Assembly: GCA_013115145.1 (NCBI GenBank)
Contig: JAAPAO010000038.1
Span: 1-64,000, forward strand
From: Perkinsus chesapeaki
Taxonomy: Eukaryota; Perkinsozoa; Perkinsida; Perkinsidae
Direction: 5' to 3'
DNA: 64,000 bases
The notes under the pieces were generated by a model, which was not told the DNA's origin, made no database searches, and saw only the letters and a list, made by a program, of their open reading frames with translations. Positions 33,122 to 47,335 of the stretch are shown here, piece by piece. Both the position numbers and the translations under genes were made by a program. Within the stretch, counting starts at the first letter, position 1. Each line of letters opens with the position of its first letter.

Positions 33122-35662
33122 CTTATATAATTAGGTTGAACATCCACATCTATTAAACTGGTATCCAAGTAAGCCGGCACATCGATCTCAATCACCACCA
33201 TACCGGGACTTCCAAACTCGTCAATATGGAAATTATACTTTCCTTCATTGCACTGCCGTATCTGATCCCAAAGGTCCCAGGTTCGATCCCCGGTGCCGGC
33301 GTTTTTATATATTATTCTCATTCCACAATTCTAATGTTCCCATCCGTCTAAAGCCATAAGTAGTATACCAAACTCTTCAACATAAATCTTCGGAATCGAC
33401 GATATCGATCAACCGTTTCATGCCACTATTTGTCCGACAGCCACCAAGATGGTTCTCGCTAATTCGCTTGGAAGTAAACAAGACAATACAGAAGACATAC
33501 CACTGGTCAGCCATAAAATAGACCGTCACGCGCCACAAAATTACCCCTACCTCCCCTCTATGATTCAATGCCTCCGGTATCACTCGTGGTGGCTTCGGTT
33601 CAATTCCTATACAGCCACTACAGCGGAGCGAAGCGATTCACGTTTGCCATTTTTATTACCCAGCCTTTTCTTTTCCCTTTTATCCTTCTCCTCTTTAACA
33701 GCCGCCTGCTCCCTATACATCTCCAACCGTGACTCTTTCGTGTACGCATCTGATAGCTATAATGGAGAGATAACCAAACATCGACATATGGGAGCCCCAA
33801 CCAGAGCCAGCAATTCATTCTTCACAATTTAGAAAATCAATTTCACCATACAACGCCGCAATGTTAACACAAGTAGCAATAAATACTATCCCCAAATTCC
33901 CACTTTAACGGGATCGTCGGATCGAGTATAATGAAGAGTTTTCAAACAGTGAGATTGACACTGTAGATGCTACGGGCATTAACATCAAGCCCATCCTCTT
34001 TGATAAGTCTCGAGCGCTACTTGTGTACACTGCCCCTCAATCCCCCTCTCTGTTATAACCTTTGCTCGGTTTAATATTATTCTCCATTTCATATTTCTTC
34101 CGCTTTATTGAAACATCTGCGAGCTTTTCCAACTCCTTCTCCAACTTACTGATAACTCTGTTCGCCTAATAAATCCTTCTTCGACCTAAGATACCCTTGC
34201 GCATGCGTGCAGATACCTCGATCCTTTCAGTGGGAGTGATCAACGTTCCATCAAGCTGCAACAAGCTCGGCAGCCTCGCTACTATATACTGCCTGCCAAA
34301 GCCCTTATCAGCTCGAGATTTGGGAGAAATATGGTGTAATTAATTCGCACCTCGCTTTCGGCCAATCCATACATGGGTTCCCCAACATATACAAATCCTC
34401 TAAATTATAATTGCACTGAAAATCAAACTCCCGCTTGCGCATGCGTGCAAGCTACCTCCAAATTAGTGATGGAGTCCTTTAGATTTTCGATGTCAATAAA
34501 ATTAACCGTCAAGTCCAACTTCCTCAAACTCTCGCAACGATCCAAGCCTGAAGCAACCAGCTCAACGACAATGATACTACTGCTACTCCGCAGCGGTAGG
34601 TTCTCAAAACAAAGCCCGAGAATAGTAATAACGACTGCGAAACTGCATAAAACGCATCACGTTTATATTACAGCTCGCATGCCACTATACTGTTTTACTA
34701 CGCACAGGCTATCACAGTGGCCGAGTCTCTATGGAAAGTGCTTACTATATCACACAAAGCCATAAATTAATAAAAACTACGCTTGTCACAATTTCAAAAA
34801 TAACGAATACGATTTCTTAACAGTCCAGCACGATAAAACCCAAAACCCAAAACCCGTTATTATTACGGCGAACCTGGCTAACCGACTTCTATCCCGATCC
34901 CCGCCATTATTACCTTCGATCTTGTCTATATTGTTTAAGGCAACATTAAGATATTCCAGTTCCTTCAATTTATTAAGATTCTCCAGCTTACCAATAACAT
35001 TATTTTGAAGTAACAATATTCTTATTCTTCGACATCTTTCTCCCAAGCATTTATCTATACTTTCAATCTCTTCTTGATGGAGAGCTACCTAACACAGCCT
35101 GCGGAACCTTACTAAGGACGGCGATAGGAGCCCCATCACAGCACAAGGTCTTGTCCCCAATAACAACAACAACATATTGCACGATTCGTTCTGACGCAAA
35201 AATTACTATTGCAAAGAAATCTAATTAATTCGCCTCGCACGTAACTACTACTTTAGGGATGCACCCTGACTAAGCAGCAAAGCCCAAACTGTGGGTTCTC
35301 AGAGGTTACCCAGCTAACCTCGAGTGTTTTCGGCCCCTTTCATACCCACCCAGGGCAATCTCACAATCAACGCCCCTGCACTCGTTAAGTCGGCAGAGTA
35401 ATTCAAGAACACTGCTGATTCAGCAGTGCTGAAATGCATGTCACAGCTAGGGTCACCTTCACAGCTCAAATAGTGGAGAAACCAGTTCATAATAAGAATT
35501 AAATAACAAGCAATAGCCTCGAACTCCAATCTCCAGAATTCCATATTATAGACTACAACTAGGTTACTCGGTTAACCGATAGCATACCTCTTCTAGATCA
35601 GCCAGAATCCCCTCGTTATGCTCCGCTCGTTTACGAATAAGCTCCTCAGTCAAAGGAGGCAT
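33122..35662 (-). CDS. DNAAF11: Dynein axonemal assembly factor 11 (LRRC6/TILB)-like
   Basis: Cytoplasmic factor for preassembly of axonemal dynein arms. Exon 1 (35662-35588) MPPLTEELIRKRAEHNEGIL is the typical LRRC6 start. Exons 35088-34914, 34547-34456 and 34415-34351 carry the LRRs (RIRILLLQNNVIGKLENLNK, LEYLNVALNNIDKIEG, LRKLDLTVNFID, DLYMLGNPCMDWP). A helical region follows (NRVISKLEKELEKLADV; ESRLEMYREQAAVKEEKDKR). The last recognised exon, 33242-33122, is a CS domain with the diagnostic YLDTSLIDVDVQPNYIR. The exon 4-5 junction and the 3' end are unresolved. Its presence implies motile flagella, as in zoospores. Confidence 0.85.
33262..33300 (+). repeat. tRNA T-arm in DNAAF11 intron, antisense to gene
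   Basis: Plus strand CCCAGGTTCGATCCCCGGTG is a textbook T-arm/B box with AAAGGTC ahead of it. It lies in the intron before the CS-domain exon of a minus-strand gene. Confidence 0.65.
33430..33550 (-). repeat. Family A intron in DNAAF11
   Basis: The intron after …EALNHRGE starts GTAGGGGTAATTTTGTGGCG followed by CGTGACGG, with family A ten bases from the donor. Edges approximate. Confidence 0.65.
34835..34855. repeat. Three AAAACCC units
   Basis: Three perfect copies of AAAACCC (TTTTGGG on the minus strand) in DNAAF11 intron 2. The unit resembles a telomere repeat, but the array is very short. Confidence 0.7.
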
Positions 35663-36993
35663 TATCAAAAATACTAAACTGACAGGACCTCTATACCCTG
35701 TAAAGTTAACATCGTAGAGGAGGAAACGGTATGAGAATCAATCAAAATTTACATGCCGAAAACTCTGTATAAAAGAGCGAAGAACATAGCGGCGCCTGCA
35801 CCAAACATCGCACTATTACCTAAAAGAGAAACAGTGAGAACGCCGTCGTTGAACAGGAAAAATATATCACGAAATATTCGAGCGAAAATTGTTATGGAAA
35901 AGGACCACGCGCAACCAGCTACTACCAAGGGCCCTCATGAGGGTCTCTGGCCTGCCACTTCCAACGGGAGTAGTTGCATTGGATTTAGGATGCCACCAAT
36001 ACCTAATAATACACCCCCTGGGATTCGAACCATAAACCATAGGGTGCAGAGCCAGTAGTACTATCCAACTAGACTAAAGTCCCTCTCATATTACACTCCT
36101 CCAGAATCAGCATCCTTGATAGGCAGCCATGCATCCTCTTCCTTCGCCCTCTCAACAACCTCCTCAGGCACCTTATCCGCCTCATATAGCTTATTCATCT
36201 CATCAGGCGTCCACTATTCAAGAGCCATTTGCACCCATGCACACGATAGCATAATTACCGGACGATTGGCTTCTGGCGGCGATTTGTATACCAATGACCG
36301 CTTCCTATTTTCCGTACAGAAATACCTCCCGCTGGCCACATTGCGAACCACCCAGGCTCTGCTGCTGCTCCTCCGAAATGCACTGAGCCCCACAACACCT
36401 ATGACGAGGTATGTTACTCATTACCACGATGGCTGATATGGCTACACCGGCAGCTCGATAGAGAGTAGGCTATCGTTGATAAGTTTATACTGTCGGTCCC
36501 AAAAGAATTATGGACGTGAAGATATCTCACAGAAACAGTATTAAAAGATACCCTCTTCCTCGCCAAGAGAGCCGTCATAGTAAATCATCACACATAAATA
36601 TATATTATTTTCCACATTATTACATTCCCACCACAATGCTTGGAGGCGGAGGAATTGGTATCAGGAAGCCTACTGAAGAGAAAGCCAACAAACCCCGTCA
36701 CCACTTTTCCCAGCATCGCCCTCTTTTACGTATTAGACTCAGAAAGATACTAGTGTTTAGACGCAGAAATAGATGAAGTCTGAAATATCGAGAGTTCGTA
36801 GTAAACATCAATCATAACAATTTCATCGATAATAACTATCCCAACCTACCTGCCTTTCTCCGCAGCATGGTGAATAGAGAAAAACAAAAATTTAAAACAT
36901 AAAACGCTTCGCCCCGCCTAAAGAATTATCAAGTTACAGCAAATGCGCAAGATAGATATCGGTATTTTCCGTCTTCGTAGCGTCGCTTTGAAA
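35663..36993. other. Intergenic between divergent genes
   Basis: Between DNAAF11-like (-) and the 75-aa gene (+). Apart from the tRNA-like element at 36005-36080 nothing was recognised; open frames here lack motifs. Confidence 0.4.
36005..36080 (-). repeat. tRNA-derived element
   Basis: On the minus strand: CTTTAGTCTAGTTGGATAG (A-box-like D-arm), an anticodon-sized middle, and TTTATGGTTCGAATCCCAGG (T-arm/B box). The anticodon stem is degenerate, so I call it tRNA-derived rather than a tRNA gene. Confidence 0.55.
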
Positions 36994-37301
36994 ATGAGGG
37001 GACGGCTAATAGTATACTGTGGAGGAATATCATTGGGTGGGGTTATATCAGCTGACACAGCAGGTGACCTTCCGAGTATCCTTCCTGAATCAACGTAAGA
37101 TACTTTTGAGCTCAACTTGGATACGCCGTTCTAGGAACGATAATCGATTAGAAGAAGCAATAAGCAATTTAGTTGACTATAAAATAGCGAAGGAATTGAA
37201 GGTAAGATACTCTATTCAAAATATTAATAGTGCGCTGGCAGGGGTTGATGGAAGAGAACATGCGATTACGAGAAAAGGTGGAGGATTTAGATAGGAGGTA
37301 G
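36994..37301 (+). CDS. Small 75-aa helical protein
   Basis: Exons 36994-37094, 37135-37201 and 37242-37301 splice in phase to 75 aa. It begins MRGRLIVYCGGISLGGVISA and ends in a charged helix (AKELKGLMEENMRLREKVED). Intron 1 is a family B intron (GTAAGATACTTTTGAGCTCA…) and intron 2 also begins GTAAGATACT. No family recognised. Both introns have good borders, which supports a real gene despite its size. Confidence 0.6.
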
Positions 37302-37446
37302 CACAAGAATCTTTGCTCGAACCGTGCATGATACACAAGAGGTCGAGCAGCGCGGCATCATCATTATTAGATCACTTCAAGACACGTCCAATCGTCGAAA
37401 ACTGGCGTATCTCACAGATGCCATCAGAACAGATGAAACCACCGGC

Positions 37447-40400
37447 ATGCTGACGAGCACAATGTGGAGGATCCTTACCGGTGCGATGATAATGTTCATG
37501 CAGGCAAGTTCCCTCCCTCCCTCCGAACAAGGGGGGTCTTCTATTATATCTTGCCATGAGATCTACAGAACACTTCTGGCCTCTCGCTTTAGCATTAGTA
37601 TGCTCGAGATTCAAAAGTTCGATGTCGTGCCTGCCGCTCGTCCAACTGCCACCGCAGCGGCCGATACTTTCGTAGGTGTTAATTACCCTCTCCTTAGGCC
37701 GGTTTTGCTATGCTAGAGGCAGGCTCAGTAAGAGTGTTCAATGTTCAAGCCATCCTGATGAAGAATCTACTGGACGTTTGCATCAGTAATAACTTCATCA
37801 TATCCTACTACTAACATCATCATCATTAGGTCCGCTGGTCTGGTGGCTCATGGGATGGGGCATTGCTCTCGGATATACTACCGATCCCACAACTGGTGAT
37901 CTAACAAGTGGATCACAGTTCGCTGGTAAGCAAAAGGTCCCCGGTTCAAACCCGAGCCATGACATATTTTCTACCGTTAGGATTGCTACTTCAGTTTCAA
38001 CCTCAAATTCGCCAACCTATGAATTCCCAGGCTTCTATAGCTTATCTAAACAATTTAAGACTCACTGAAACCAACCCACTCGGATCTCTCGCGAATTTGT
38101 GTCTCATGGAATCTAGTGACTTAGAATTGTTTATTAATAATTTATCAACCTCAGGTGGCAGTGGTTTCGCTGGCACTGGCCTCACTGAATACTGTGTTGA
38201 ATTCGACTCAACCACTGGTGACTGTATCGATGAATCACCAACCCCTATCGGAATGCCCAAGTTCCACCCCGATGAGTTCTTCTTCTTCTGGACCTTCTCA
38301 GCAACAGCTTCGACAATCGTCAGTGGTGGTGTGGCTGAACGAGTACATTGTACTTGATAATTTCCTGGCGCGTGACGCTTCCTTGTTCAGGTCCGTTGCT
38401 CTTCCTACTTTTTATTCTCTTCGCTTATGTCTGGTTTTATCTATCCCATTCTGGTGGCGTGGCTCTGGAGCGGTCACGGTTGGCTCAGCAAACCCGCTGA
38501 TGGCATCGATGCGGCCTACTACGACTTTGCTGGTGAGAATAAATGATAAATCCCTCTTCGTTAAATATTCCTCAATGATTCTCTCTGACATGCGCCCGTC
38601 CAGTTGAACACCTCCTAACGCAGTCACTTGAGATTTGATTCCCCAATCGTTAAATGTGGGGCTTGTGTCGGGTTTTTGAAACATGCGGACAAAACCGGTA
38701 TTATCACCTTCAGGTTCTGGAGTGGTACATTTGACAGGAGGTGTAGCAGCCTTGGTTGGAGCTAAGATTCTCGGACCTCGAAAGGGACGCTTCGATGAGA
38801 TGGTCGATCAGACGGAGTTTGTCCCACATTCAATTCCACAGATTGTATTGGGTAATGCAACAATCCCGGGTTCGATTCCCACGCCCTCCGCTTTTAGGTA
38901 CATTAATTCTCTGGTTTGGATGGATTGGCTTCAACGCTGGTTCTACCAGTAGTATGGTATCCATAAGCGATGCCAACAAGGCAGCACGCTCCGCTATGAA
39001 CACTGTTCTGTCGGGAGCCTCGGGTAAGCACCTTGAACTGATTTTGAGAATGGCAGATTCGTCGAATTCGTTTATATTCTTCAACTTGCACCGTGTCTTT
39101 CTATCACAACAGTAGTGTCCCTGATGAGTCGTCATTGTAGACTAGTATGACGTAACCAGGTTACTACGCGACTCACTGCAATTTGTATTGAGCCGGATTC
39201 GTCATGGATACTACATCCTCACGAAATAGGAGACTGTCGCTGTAGCCGAGTGTGTTGCGAGCTCTAAACTGAAGTACCACCGAGTAGAATCCAAAAGAGC
39301 AAGAGATAATCTCAGTTGTACTGTTTGCTTGAGAGATTCGTGTATCTAAAGGAGTGGTACATAAAGATGCTTGTAACAACTTTATTGATATATAACATAT
39401 ATAGAAATGTGAAGAGATTATATTATATATAACGTATGATAAAGTAATCTCTTCGTATTCCTAACTCGACGATCGTCACTGTAATCTATCGACTCCTATC
39501 CCCTCAGGTGGCTTCACCCTCTTTGTCATCCGTCTGGTATTCTTCAATATGTACGACGTTGCTGGAGTCTGCAATGGATGCCTCGCTGGATTGGTAGAAG
39601 CTATCCCTCTTCATTACCGAACATATCGATATGATCAACTTGTCAGGTGTCCGTCACTGCCGGATCGGCTAATGTCACGTCATTCAGCGCCATAATCATT
39701 GGCATCATCGGAGGATGTCTGTAAGATCAACTAACTCGATTGTCATAGTAGATGAGGCATGGGTGGACTATAAATGATCATGGGCGCAACAGGAACCCTT
39801 GAATCGATCACTGGTTGACTGCTTGATCCAGATGCGCAACTTCTGTGGTCAACTTCGGGGTTGAATATACGTGACACTAATTGCGGAGCAAGCGGAGCTT
39901 ATTATCTGGAAACGGATCATTTCGCCGTGCCGTGCGTACGAATTATTTCCCGATAACCAGAGCGAACTAGCTGACAGTCTATACACGAAAAGATTTCCCT
40001 TTGTCTGAGAATACCTAGAAAATTTGCAAACTTTGAAAACTACGGTGTGTTGAGTAGAAGCGGAAAAGCCTTTTTTGCGGAAAATGCAGCCTGTGGGATT
40101 CGAACCCACGACTTCTTCTCTAAATCGTTTCCATGCGATTTGATCACTCGCTCGCACCATCAAAGCGATAGGCGACTGATGACGAAGAAACAATGAGCAA
40201 ACTAACCGCTAAGCGAGCTCCGTCATCACGAAGCCTAGTATATATCGTCTGATTAGTATACAATTCTCGCGCAGCACTCCTCCTTTCACCGGGCAACAGC
40301 TACAAGCCAGTGTAGGAGTTCAGCTATGCCGGGGGGGGGGGCTGACTCACTCGTAAAAGGCCACTGAGCAGCAGCAGCCCTATGGAGTGTTATGCCCCCA

Positions 40401-41513
40401 TAACGATACGAAGAGAAAAGATATAAAACGATTTATACTATTTTGATAAGATAATATATCTCCTCTGTATAGTGTACAGCGGTATATAGTATTATGATAG
40501 CAATCATAATACATCTCCTGCCTCCTGAGCACTACATTTGGACCTCAGTTACCAGACTGCTTCTCGATTCCTTGCCAAGCATCACATCGATGATCCAATT
40601 GACGCCTTTGCCGTTCATGGTATGAGCGGTCTGTGGGGCACCATCGCTTGTGTCCTGTTCGACTATGGCAGTGGATTCAGGTGAGGTCATTCCTTATCTT
40701 TCCACATCCTCTTCAATACTCCCTTTCAGTGTCTTCAGTCAAGCCGAGGTCACAAGAATCGGCCCTAGTAATTACGAGGCAGCCGTCAATGTTGGCACAC
40801 AACTCGGGGTAAGCTTGTGTGAGCCATCTTCGAAGATATTAAGTTAATATTTTACACACAGCATTATATCACTAGCTGATTTCTTATTCTTCATGTGGAT
40901 TTCGATATCGCTCAACAGACTTCGCCTAGTGAACGTAGAACTTTTCCACGTTGCAGGATTTTGCATACAGAAGCACTTCTCTTGTTCGCAAAGGATTCCC
41001 AGCTCCCAAGATAACATCAGCTGTCGTTGGCTTTGTGGCTCGAACCAAACTCGCTCCGCCGGATGTCAAGCTCTCGTAGATCTATGTGGCTCGTCGAAGA
41101 GAATCCTTCTTGCTTGTCTTCCTCATTGACGGCGAGCATCGATCCCTAGACTCCAGTTGGGTGGTAACTTTTCAGGTTAACCTTCTCGGTGCATTGATGA
41201 TCATATTGTGGTCCGGTTTTTGGAGCACGCTGGTCTTCCTTATATTCCGCAGAGTGAGTGATCCTTCGTTTTTACGGTTTTTCTATCAAATTCTCTCCAG
41301 TTTGACCTCCTCCACGCCAACGAGGAAAACGAAGTCTTCGCGCCCGACGATTACATGCAGTTCTCTTCGAGGAGGAAACTGAATGACGTTTATCCAGATG
41401 ATGAATCAGAATATTCAGAAGGCAAATCTAATCGATCGAAGGTATCTGGGTCGAATAGGAGCAGACTTAAAGCTGCAATTAATGAAACAAAGGATGATAC
41501 CGAAGCTGATTAA
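37447..41513 (+). CDS. AMT: Ammonium transporter (AMT/Rh superfamily)
   Basis: Moves ammonium across the plasma or vacuolar membrane. Thirteen exons: 37447-37503, 37698-37785, 37830-37925, 38155-38342, 38391-38532, 38714-38851, 38898-39023, 39508-39593, 39647-39720, 40549-40680, 40730-40808, 41176-41253, 41301-41513; 498 aa in one frame. AMT signatures: [22 protein letters not shown]-type [20 protein letters not shown] with [62 protein letters not shown] and a cytosolic acidic/Ser-rich tail. The twin pore histidines appear in VVHLTGG and DAFAVHG. Intron 1 is GC-AG. Introns 3, 6 and 9 contain tRNA-like sequence and intron 4 is a family A intron. The start ATG is inferred; an upstream exon is possible. 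Confidence 0.95.
37926..37960 (+). repeat. tRNA T-arm at AMT intron 3 donor
   Basis: The intron starts GTAAGCAAAAGGTCCCCGGT and continues TCAAACCCGAGCC: donor, variable region, T-stem and T-loop (GGTTCAAACC) in the gene's sense. Confidence 0.7.
38343..38390 (+). repeat. Family A intron 4 of AMT
   Basis: The 48-nt intron contains AATTTCCTGGCGCGTGACGC in the gene's sense. Family A copies in the minus-strand genes TIM44, DNAAF11 and LRR have the same position and orientation relative to transcription. Confidence 0.75.
38852..38897 (+). repeat. tRNA T-arm-derived intron 6 of AMT
   Basis: The 46-nt intron is almost wholly AATCCCGGGTTCGATTCCCA plus CGCCCTCCG between donor and acceptor. GGTTCGATTCC is a perfect B box. 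Confidence 0.75.
39411..39454. repeat. Inverted repeat in AMT intron 7
   Basis: GAAGAGATTA at 39411-39420 pairs with TAATCTCTTC at 39445-39454 across an AT-rich 24-nt loop. Confidence 0.7.
40085..40180 (-). repeat. tRNA-like element (Leu/Ser type) in AMT intron 9
   Basis: On the minus strand: A-box-like GCGAGCGAGTGATCAAATCG, a longer middle region, then AAGTCGTGGGTTCGAATCCC and ACAGGCTG. The layout recalls class II tRNAs. It is antisense to AMT and could be a SINE or a decayed tRNA gene. Intron 9 (828 nt) is the longest in this gene and also has a G11 run near 40331. Confidence 0.55.
40489..40512. repeat. Hairpin before AMT exon 10
   Basis: GTATTATGAT, AGCA, ATCATAATAC: 10-bp perfect arms and a 4-nt loop, ending about 36 nt upstream of the exon 10 acceptor. 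Confidence 0.8.
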
Positions 41514-42072
41514 TGTTTTACCATGATAATAACAATTGATGTGCGGTGTACACCAAAATAACGGAATTGAGTTGAGTGGACCGAATAGGTGTCACTCTAT
41601 GGAACGATAGCTCAACCCGCAAATTTCAGATACTATTTCTGGAATAAGTCCCTCTGCCAATTTTTGTAGATGCCGCAAACCTATTGGCGCGTCTCGGTCG
41701 ACTTCGCGTGCTTGTCACTTGAGCGTGCGAGGGGACAGCGGCTACTTCCAGGCATTGTGTGACACTCTCAGCAGCGAAGGTGACAAGGTGATCATTGTCC
41801 AGCCACGTCGAGCCGCTACGAGCTCAGCGGAGCAGCAGATTGACCAGTATTTATCAACAAGTGGTTCCGGTTGTGATTTCCCATATCCAACAGAACCGGT
41901 ACAAAGGCGTGCTTGGCAGCAGCTGCATCTATCTGTTATATTCGATGACCTCAGTGAACTAACTTCGTTCTTGTCGCCGCGATCTACATGACATCTCTAC
42001 ATCCGTCTCATTTCGAAGATTGACTCCTCATCACTCAACATTCCATCAATTACAGCAGTACGTTTGAATAAC
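41514..42072. other. Intergenic, convergent ends
   Basis: A plus-strand open stretch (about 41719-41991) and a short frame from the ATG at 41671 (MPQTYWRVSVDFACLSLERA) are present but show no motif or clear introns. No gene called. Confidence 0.35.
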
Positions 42073-43199
42073 CTATTTTTTAGATTGCTTCCCTCCACCA
42101 CTTTTCTTCTTCTGCCCTCCTCCGCCCTTCCTCTTCATTGCCTTCGCCGATCCCAATAGTTGCTTATCAACTTTAACAACACTCACTCGGCCGCCTCCAC
42201 CCAACCCAAGATCCGTGTTGCCCTGAGCAGCCTGAGTCTGAGTGGCCTCGGCTGCCAGCTGGGACTCCATCACGCGCTGGCGAGTCCCTCCGATCCTCTG
42301 AAAAATCATCATCTGTCTTCATTTTTCCAGTCCCTTTTTACATGCATGATTTTCTCAGCAACTGACTTTGCTTTTCCCTGCTTTGGTTTATTAACCCTCT
42401 GCGTCGCCGCCTTGCCGGACTTCTTCTTACCGAGGGGCTTCTGGACCATTATAGAGGAGGACCGAACAACTGCAGCAACGGAAAGCCCAGGCACCGTGAA
42501 CGCAAACAGCGTTAAAGCAGGAAACAGTTGAACCAGGTATCGCAGCTACAGGAGATGTTGCACTAGTGGAGTCTGATGGCCCCTCATCATCGCTGTCATC
42601 ATCATCAACACTTGGACCGAATACCACAAAACGAATGATTCTTACCAGCAAATAAATGTACCTACCAACCCCACCCCAAATCGATCACTTCTCCCCAATC
42701 TCCCCTTACTCCAACTGCATATTAGTCGCCACACATGTCGCTCGACAGATGGCAGCATAACCGAGGTACTCCCCCTCGGTCGGGTCCAAATAATTAAGTA
42801 TCCGAAGATTGGCCGACAGCGGTAACTAATCGAAGCGGCCATTCCATCCACCTTGCCTCGGCTTCGGCTCACCACCTCCGAGAAAAAGCCATCGTGGCAA
42901 TATCCTTGGTCGCCATCCTTCCCCGCAGTCTCCTCCTCTTCGTTTCGTTGTCGTCCAGCCGACTTTTCCAACTTCTTCTGAACTGCTCCCGCCACTTCAG
43001 CCGTCATCACGTCCTTCTGTGAGCTCGCTAAGTTCCCCGCTAGAACGGACAGGCATTTCCCTACCAGAAAAGTCACTGCGCCCAGAAATTGCCTTCTACT
43101 ACGTTTTTCCACTTGCCCATCCTCATCGCTCTCCGCCCCTTGATCGAGAACATCTATCACTTGCTCCGCTAAAGCATCGATTCTGTCGCCATCTTTCAT
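42073..43199 (-). CDS. Acidic-linker, basic-tail protein of unknown function
   Basis: Exons (minus) 43199-42852, 42825-42710, 42640-42534, 42469-42342 and 42297-42073 join in phase to 307 aa; the first intron would be only 26 nt. The N-terminal part is helical (DGDRIDALAEQVIDVLDQG) with a hydrophobic patch (FLGAVTFLVGKCLSVLAGNL). The middle reads LPLSANLRILNYLDPTEGEY…YAAICRATCV, which has some F-box feel. Then come an acidic run (GPSVDDDDSDDEG) and a Lys/Gly-rich tail (MKRKGGGGQKKKSGGGKQSK). Possibly nuclear or nucleolar; no family recognised. Confidence 0.65.
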
Positions 43200-43594
43200 C
43201 GAATAAAAATATCCTTTCCAACTTCACCCCTCTCATCAACACAACCAGTCAGTAGAGAGAACAACATATACATTGGCACGCATGCGCAACATCACAACAG
43301 TAGCAGCTTCATTGTTGATCGGCACCGAAGCACTCTCCAGGCTCCAAGAGAGGGTACTGGGCCGCCACTTTTCTGTCATCCAGGAAGCCAGGCGCCGATA
43401 TGTAGGCTTCGTATCGATCCGGATAATACCTATTGAATCACCACATAGGGAAATCCTTTGACCGCTAATATTTCCCAAAGCCTACGGAATCTCCACAGCC
43501 TTATGGAGGTTAAGAGGAAGGATTCAGTGAACCTCAGAGATACGATAGGAACACATTTACAATACGGTATGAATCCCACTCCTCCTCCTCCTCA

Positions 43595-46697
<3,103 letters not shown>

Positions 46698-47335
46698 CAA
46701 AAGTAAAAAGCTGACCAAGCACACGACGTTTCTAAAGTCCACGGTTTTCCCTTCACCAAGGGCCATCTCATCCCGTCATACCGCCAGGAGACTCTTTAGG
46801 AAGCGGTCGCTTTGCGGTGCCAGCTATAATAAAATTGATGATTCACTCGGCAATCACCTATGTCATAACACACAGTGTGGACATATACTGCCTTTCATCA
46901 ATTGTTGGTGAGGATGGAAAATTTTCGAAAAAAAATTATCGAACAAGTTACATTTTCTACAGCCATTCGAGTGACTTTACCGCGAACAGATATTTCGAAA
47001 GTATTATTCCGTAATTGAACCACTGTAAACACTGAAGGCTCTATCAGCTTGAAATGGTTATTACTTCTCTTCTCCTTTTTATTGAAGCTCTGGTAGTACT
47101 GTTATCAATACTGCATATCATCTACTATTATTATTATCAACCACTACTCCTCGGTCGCCCTAGGGACCCTCCATCAGACAGCAGCGAGTTATGTAAAAAG
47201 AAGAATAACAAAATAAAGCTCTTTAACGGCGGCGGCGGTTCAGCCGATAACAGCAAAGTACAAGGAAGCCAGCAAAAAGGGGAAGGAACACACACAGGAG
47301 CCGCCTGTCGAGTAGCCGACTATTCACAGCGGTTC
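46698..47335. other. Intergenic, nothing recognised
   Basis: Upstream of the kinase and downstream of the first LARP-like gene. An in-frame ATG upstream of the kinase start exists at 46766; the region may include a 5' exon. Confidence 0.35.

Noticed and set aside
40331-40341. G11 homopolymer as a quadruplex
   Set aside because: A single G-run; no further runs nearby to form a four-tract quadruplex. It may also be a sequencing-prone site.
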